Assembly: GCA_002110485.1 (NCBI GenBank) | Contig: MOWL01000067.1 | Coordinates: 2,108,001-2,172,000 of the forward strand | DNA: 64,000 nt | Reading direction: 5' to 3' | From: Emergomyces orientalis | Lineage: Eukaryota; Ascomycota; Eurotiomycetes; Onygenales; Ajellomycetaceae | Part shown: in pieces, positions 57,909-64,000 of the stretch | Layout: each line of letters opens with the position of its first letter | Position numbering within the stretch: position 1 is the first letter of the stretch | The notes under the pieces: generated by a model | Told to the model about the DNA's origin: nothing | Databases searched by the model: none | What the model saw: only the letters and a program-made list of their open reading frames with translations | Position numbers and translations under genes: made by a program

Positions 57909-60900
57909 TTATCATTATTCCATTTGAATGCTGGATGTTATGTGATGTACGGAACCCACGGGTTTACATGCCGAAAAAGGGATCGGATTCGAAGATATAA
58001 ATGGAGGAGATAAAACAATAAGATCAATCTCAAAAACGGGACTTTTAAAAGAGAGTGCGACATGAAAGTGATCGGCCAAATTAGGAAAGATTTCTTTCGT
58101 TATTTTTTTCGTTTGTTTTGTTTCTTCTGTTTTCTTTTGCCAGGGGTACGAGGAGACAACACCGATAAGACTGGATACGAAGGGCAATAATTCAGCAGAT
58201 AGATGAAGACCCTACACGAACAGCATCGCTTTTGGGCCCGCTGTTTTCCTTTGCCCTACGCTACCTCTGGAAAAGAGTGCACGTTCCCCAAACCCGTTAC
58301 CGATACTGATAAACCGTATCATTATTAATCACGTGGAAATTGTTCATCTTGTTCTTCCAAAGTTTTTTAACCTTGGCCATTTCGCGTGATGCCCCTTTTT
58401 GTATCGGAGTGATTATTTTGGCTCAATTTTCAACTTGGATTTTATTCGCTGCTTCCACACCACCATATGTATAAACGTGTACGTTTGGGAAGCGGATTCA
58501 GTGATATGAGTGGTAACATATTCCGGTGGTTTTTTAGTTTTCTAATTTCGATATCTTGCCTGGTAACATCCAGCTTTCTTTGTTATTTTTAACCCGTTTT
58601 TCTCATATCCCGTTCCATTTTTCATATTTTGTATATATTAACGTCGCTTCTGGATGATACCCTCTGCGTTTTACATGTTACGGTTTTATTCATTTCCTGT
58701 TCCTTTATTTTACGCCGCTGTGGATTCTTTCACCCTGGTTTCTGGCAACATGCGTTTCTGCCCTTGCTGAGGAATCTATTGGGAGTGGGCATTGTATGTT
58801 CAAAGTATATGTATGTCTATATTTACTCTTATTTCATTAATCCCGCCATACGGACTTGCTCAGGGTTTACGTTGTTGTGAAATTATTTTGGTGCCCGCTT
58901 AGCCCGCTGGTGGATTGCCAGGAGAAAAGGCTTGCTTCCCATCGGAAAATACTGGGTATCGACTCTCTTATACCTGCCTCGTATTCCAATGGTATATCAG
59001 ACAAACTCAGAACGCCAGACATCCAAATCGAGCGTTATGTACAAGCATCTCTTACGTCCCAGAGGGGAAATAGACTCATATACCCATATTGGCATGGTAC
59101 GGTAGCATGAATTTTACCATCGGATAACTGGATTGTAAATCGTCCTCAACCATATTCACGCATACCCGGTTGTCCCTCCCTGCATCTTTTCCCTGCATGA
59201 AGATGGAAAAGAAGAAATATCTGGCCCTTTACTCTCCCCCAACGGTCGTAATCATCCAGTACGACGGGTCCCTGCATCGGCCCCTTTATTTTTCCCTCCA
59301 CAGATGCCAGACTATTGGCATAGATTATTCGTTTCCTCCAATTATAGGAGTTTCCCTCCCGGAGGAGGGAAATTATAGAAGGCCGAAAATGCAGGAATGG
59401 GAGATAGGGGCGATAACCAATAAAAGGACAAGAGAGATTGGCCAAGGAGCCTTGTTGTATCTGTTCTTGCGAAAAATAATGCTCATCCTCAGGCTCCGTA
59501 TTCTCTATAAACTTCAACCCACACAGGCCAGCACCAAATTTCATTTATCTAAATGGGATATTTTCAATCTCATGCTCGTTGTTTTCATTTAGTATTTCTC
59601 TTAACGTTTTATTTCATGTCACGTCCTTTTCTGGAGGAAAAGTGTTTCTGGTGTGGACTGGACACCGATTCAGCATATTTTTTCCCCTCTTTCATGACCC
59701 ATTCCTTTCCGAGTCATGTGGCCAAATTTATATGCTGATGCATATGGTATGCAGTTTGTCGCAATAGAGATGGGGAACAGAATAATGCACCTCCCTACGA
59801 ATTATAGCTATTGTGAGCAAGTTATATGTAGGGATGTACCCTACAATTGTGTGCATGGATAAACGTACATGGACCGTAAGAGCAAAGTGAATCAACAAGT
59901 CGAAACAAACATGAAGGCACCCGCACACCTGCACGCCCACAAATTATTTCAACATGCATGTGTGATTGCCTCCCCGGTTGGAAGATGGAAAATTCGAAGC
60001 CACGGTAGATGTCGAATAACTTGAAGGTTTTTTAGAAACCTCGGACTCGATGTCAGTTTATTTTAGGCGATGCTGCATTGTGGGTTTCCAGCTCACATCC
60101 CCACCGCCACTTCCCTTTGAGGTTTCCTCCAAATCGAAATTCTTTACAAGGCTGTCGGCCGGATATGTCAAGCAATTCTCTTGTCGCTGCGAGGTCACAC
60201 ATTGTATCAAAATACCGGATAAGTTAGAAACACTAGTGTGGCTGTGGTTGGATGGTGGTAGGACTTGAGTATCTCAAATTCACGTGGTTAGTCTGATTTC
60301 ATAGTGAAATACTAGTATTTAGTTGCTGGCCGTTTCTCTCCAATTGCACCGCCAAAATAGTATATAGCTGCGTTAAAAGTGGTTGTTAACGAGGAATGTG
60401 GGTTTACACCCCGACCGTTATTAAACGTCTAGAAATAATGTGCGTGTGTTAGAAAATATTTCAGGGATTGCATCGGCGGATCTTGCTCCAAGAGGGGTAC
60501 TGCGGTGGAACCTAAACAATAGATGCCAACCTGTAAGGTTGTTCAAAATTGCCATTGTAACTCAACTTGCCATTGTTTACATAAGATGCCGAGGAAGAAC
60601 AGATCAACCTGCAGCCCAGGTCAAAACTCATAATTCTGCAGCTCCGTGCAAGGTTTAATCTTTCCCACAAGCGCATGGCAGAAGAACATGACACAGAGCA
60701 TTTCCGAGCAGCCAAACGGGAACAAACTGCCATGCGCGTTCATTATTAGCTAACGTGAAAAAAGACCTCACAGTTTCACCAATGAACATGCTGAGAACGA
60801 AACAATATAATGCGGATCCGGATAATATCCACGACGGGACAGGATGACAGCGCGGTAAGCCCAAGCAAGATTAAAAACTTTTGGAATTGTGGTTACCGTG

Positions 60901-62004
60901 GAATGCACCTGGATCTATCCAAGGTAAGCAATAAGAACGAAGAAAGTAAAAGTAGTTAGGTCATTCCTAGCCCTGGTGGAGAATCAAGAGCTAGGGTAAG
61001 AACATCACATCTGCAATTCGATCACATGCTGAATTGTATCATGCGGTATCGAAGGGCTAAATGAATGGAATGCCCCCCGATTAGTATTATCCGGTGAGAC
61101 ATAACAATTTTGTGCACACCCCCTTACGGCCAATTAAACATTCCATGAAGTGATCGGTCCAGCAAGGTGCCACTTAATCGTGAGTGTTGCGTCGAAAGTT
61201 CGAGGGAGCATTATTGGGGCAATGTGCGTGGTAATCATTCTGGTGTATCCTTGAGTGGATATATTGTACATACATAGTTTCAAGAGAGGGCAATGAAAAT
61301 TCCACACTTGTTTCCTCCAAACATAGATGAGCGAGAGGGTTCTGCCTGCAAGCGGGGCAGGCACCACATTTAAAATCAAACTGGTGACCACATCCGGAAC
61401 AGTGGACAACTTATTGAGTGCTAGAATGGCCATATTCTGGATAGAAAGTTCTTGCCCTTCATCCTATGCCAGTTTCAATGAAGATTAGCTTTTGTTCCAC
61501 ACATGGTAGGAGAATAAATTTGAGAAATAGTACCTAACCCGTGCATCGAATAAAATCCAGGTGCGGAGGGAAACATACGATCATCCTGGTGGTTAGATAT
61601 CCAGATGCCTTGGCTTCGCGCTCAAGAACGGCGGGGCTAAAATCTGCCTGTCATACCTGGCAGCAATGAAATGTGTTGCATCTGCCAATGGAAGGAATTC
61701 TGTAGGAATTAGGCAAACGTACCCCAAAACAAAAGAAAGTATCCCACATCAACCGCTGGATATATAGGTATCGTACACCCACTTCGAAAGGAAATAGTAT
61801 TTCTTGGTCGCTCAGTTTTGATACGCATAAAATGATATCTGAACTGTAGACCAACACACAAAAAACGTAAATTGATGGCGAAAAAGACATATAAAAAATA
61901 ATGAAAATAAAATACAATAAGGCAAGCTTTTCAGTTAAATATTGATTGCGAATAACGTTATAGGTTAAAATTCAAGTCACTAATATGGGATATCAAATCT
62001 CCGT
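57909..62004. other. 4.1-kb spacer between convergent genes
   Basis: Lies between the Zn2Cys6 gene and the converging DBP10 gene. T-rich segments at 58090-58140 and 58380-58700 fit a 3' UTR. Open frames reach at most about 140 codons and lack recognisable domains. No tRNA, rRNA or transposon sequence was recognised. Confidence 0.4.
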
Positions 62005-64000
62005 CTATCTTCCCTTCCCCTTTTTTGAAGGTCGGGCATTCTTTTCTTTCCTCATCTCCTTCACCTTTCTGGCCTTCCTTATATCTTCCACGCTTTTAAG
62101 CTCACTTTTGCCACGGCCCTTAACACCGGCCTTATTAGGACCGGAAGAAGGATCAAATGCCTTCTCCGTCTCGCGTTGTTTGGCAGCCTCCACTTTCTTT
62201 TTCTTCTTGTCATAGTCATCCCTAAATTTGTCAGGAGTCTTGGGAGCCTGCTCCTTGCGATGTCTGTATTTTTTGCCGCCAGGTGCGCCGGAACCAAGAC
62301 CAGGAGCCTCCGCCTCCCCGACCCTTGGCATGCGGCCAATTCTTTTCCCTTTCTTCCACGCATCAAATCGTCCACTTCGGAAACTCGCTGCAATTTTAGT
62401 TCCACTCTCCCCGCGGACGAGAAGGTCCCCTTTACCTCCTTTCGACCCATCCTCGTCGTTTCGGCGGGATACATATTTTTTTTGGCGTTTGTCCCAGCGC
62501 ATAATGGAGCGCGGTTCTCCAAAGCCCCGCGATGTACTTTCGTCACCCGCAAGATCCATAGTCGCGCCGCGTGAGGCTTCAACAAAATTGGTGTTTGAGC
62601 CGGAATGGACTCCGTAGGCGCGGTCTTCGACTAGAGAATTGGATGCAGGTGTGTATGACATGAAATACTCTGGGTTGTGGAAGGATCCTCCAGCTTTTGA
62701 ATCATTTGTGCCCATTTTTGATTTCGACTTGTTAGATTGCGGATAGGAGAATGTGACTTCAAGTTCTGAATCTGATGCGAGAGACATGTTTTCAGCATGA
62801 ATCGCATTATCATTCTCGTCACCCAGGTCAGCCAGCTCATCCTCAGCATCATCATTATCACTCGAAGGGCGAGCATTAGTTACTTCCGAGCCGTCGGTTG
62901 GCTGCGTGTTTTTACCCTCGGACTCTTTGCGCGCTCTCTTAGATTCGAAAGTCGACCTTATTTTCCTCATCATATCAATCGCTTCATCGTTCCCTTTCTT
63001 TCCCCCCCGTCTACCACCAATCTCAAAAATCGTTTCCTGTGGTTTGTAACCTCCAACACGAGCAAGCATCTTCTCCCTTTCCTCTTCCAATCGGCTAGAT
63101 TCATCGTTAAAAAGGGGGTGCACCATCATCCATTCATCCGACCCCACCACATTTTTTGCCCGCTTGGCGCTTTCGCTAGAGGCAGAATTTCTCGTCCTCA
63201 TGTACAATTTTTCACCTTTCATCGCAACTTCGCGCTGCAATTCAACATCAACATCTTCGTCCAGTAGTTTAGTCATCCATTCAGAGTAACGAGAAACTTT
63301 GTCTCTAAGTAAACTACCCACAACCACATCTTCCGCATAGTTGAGTTGTTGGCCTGGGCCTCGTCCTAGAATCAAAGGTCGACCAAGGAAAAGTTGAAGA
63401 TCGAGCAAATAAGGAGCGTCCGACTCTCGGATGAGACTATAACTCCAACCTGTCTTACCGGCTCTGGCGGTCCGTCCCACACGATGAACAAAAATTTTAG
63501 GCTGCGAAGGAAAATCATAGTTAATTACATTAGAAAGGATAGGGATATCGATTCCTCGGGCCGCAACATCAGTCACAACGAGGATATGTGTAAGTCCGGA
63601 GCGGAAATTTTGGACCTCGATTTTGCGAGCGGTTTGGTCCAACGAACCGTATGCGTAGGAAACGGCGAAGCCGGATATGCGAAGTATTGACGTAAGGTAA
63701 TCCACATGATGTTTTGTTGCCGTGAATATGATAGTTGAGTGTTCAGTAGGCGATTCTTTATGGGGTTTTGACGCGAATTCGGGCCGTTTTCGTTTCTTTG
63801 GATTCTTTGCTTCCTCTTTCGCCCGTTTATGCGTTTCTGTCTCGCCCGTAGGGATCTTGATAACCTCATGTAGAAGATGTAAAAGAGCGCCCTCTTTCTC
63901 AGAAGACTTCACTGTGAAGAACGCATTTTGAAGATCTGGTGAGATCTTGCTTTCCGCATCTAGGCGGATCAAGGTTGGCTCCTGGAGGCCTGCTCGAGCA
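62005..64000 (-). CDS. DBP10: DEAD-box RNA helicase Dbp10, C-terminal part (5' end outside window)
   Basis: The frame runs from the right edge to the stop at 62005 (minus strand), giving 664 residues of a longer protein; the DEAD-containing first RecA domain is missing beyond 64000. The visible part begins GLQEPTLIRLDAESKISPDL, then the second RecA domain: STIIFTATKHHVDYL, the motif V region VVTDVAARGIDIP and HRVGRTARAGKTG. A family-typical region follows (DAPYLLDLQLFLGRPLI, SDEWMMVHPLFND), then the DBP10CT-type basic C-terminus around WDKRQKKYV and FDAWKKGKRIGR, ending in Lys-rich sequence. Yeast Dbp10 acts in the nucleolus on 60S ribosomal subunit assembly and 25S rRNA maturation. No intron is seen in this part. 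Identity is strong because both the helicase half and the specific C-terminal domain are present. Confidence 0.94.
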   Translation of the reverse strand, partial: ARAGLQEPTLIRLDAESKISPDLQNAFFTVKSSEKEGALLHLLHEVIKIPTGETETHKRAKEEAKNPKKRKRPEFASKPHKESPTEHSTIIFTATKHHVDYLTSILRISGFAVSYAYGSLDQTARKIEVQNFRSGLTHILVVTDVAARGIDIPILSNVINYDFPSQPKIFVHRVGRTARAGKTGWSYSLIRESDAPYLLDLQLFLGRPLILGRGPGQQLNYAEDVVVGSLLRDKVSRYSEWMTKLLDEDVDVELQREVAMKGEKLYMRTRNSASSESAKRAKNVVGSDEWMMVHPLFNDESSRLEEEREKMLARVGGYKPQETIFEIGGRRGGKKGNDEAIDMMRKIRSTFESKRARKESEGKNTQPTDGSEVTNARPSSDNDDAEDELADLGDENDNAIHAENMSLASDSELEVTFSYPQSNKSKSKMGTNDSKAGGSFHNPEYFMSYTPASNSLVEDRAYGVHSGSNTNFVEASRGATMDLAGDESTSRGFGEPRSIMRWDKRQKKYVSRRNDEDGSKGGKGDLLVRGESGTKIAASFRSGRFDAWKKGKRIGRMPRVGEAEAPGLGSGAPGGKKYRHRKEQAPKTPDKFRDDYDKKKKKVEAAKQRETEKAFDPSSGPNKAGVKGRGKSELKSVEDIRKARKVKEMRKEKNARPSKKGKGR

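Noticed and set aside
62176..62617. Plus-strand open frames of about 130 codons opposite DBP10
   Set aside because: Antisense shadows of the charged Dbp10 C-terminus, without their own motifs.

Overview
The window reads as nuclear DNA of a filamentous ascomycete. The genes are separated by pyrimidine-rich leaders and interrupted by short introns (mostly 55-100 nt) with GT-AG ends and CTAAC/CTGAC-type branch sites. The proteins (Vps15, a TRPY/Yvc1-type channel, Dbp4, Dbp10, Idi1, Zn2Cys6 and C2H2 regulators) have the fungal form. The style suggests Eurotiomycetes, plausibly Onygenales, but that placement is an inference from memory of related proteins. There are no operons, prokaryotic signals or CRISPR arrays.

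Left part (1-20 kb): a TBC-domain RabGAP (421-3858, +); an F-box/ankyrin protein with a C-terminal cysteine cluster (5170-6489, +); a coiled-coil protein (7195-8460, -); a 2EXR/F-box-like protein, probably with an extra upstream exon (9527-10912, +); a membrane fatty-acid-desaturase-like protein (11908-13369, -); and VPS15, the PI3-kinase regulatory subunit (14883-19872, -).

Middle part (20-45 kb): a Yvc1-type vacuolar cation channel gene lies at 20901-24449 (+). It is broken into at least 16, probably 17, exons, so no single long ORF reveals it. It is followed by a C2H2 zinc-finger regulator (25656-27008, +), a 5.3-kb spacer, isopentenyl-diphosphate isomerase IDI1 (32315-33381, +), a DUF202/VTC-type membrane protein (34128-34725, -), a MATE transporter (35779-37748, +), a DNAJC8/Spf31-like J protein (38409-39202, -), the DEAD-box helicase DBP4 (39467-41902, +) and an amino-acid permease (42845-44805, +).

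Right part (45-64 kb): an 11.4-kb stretch with no gene I can support, a Zn2Cys6 regulator (56251-57908, +), a 4-kb spacer, and the 3' part of the helicase gene DBP10 (62005 to beyond the right edge, -).

Functional links: VPS15 and the Yvc1-type channel are divergent neighbours sharing a 1-kb promoter region. In yeast, Vps34-Vps15 makes PI3P, the precursor of PI(3,5)P2, which activates Yvc1. DBP4 and DBP10 both act in ribosome assembly. All intron boundaries given were joined by hand from splice signals and reading-frame continuity, without RNA or database evidence.
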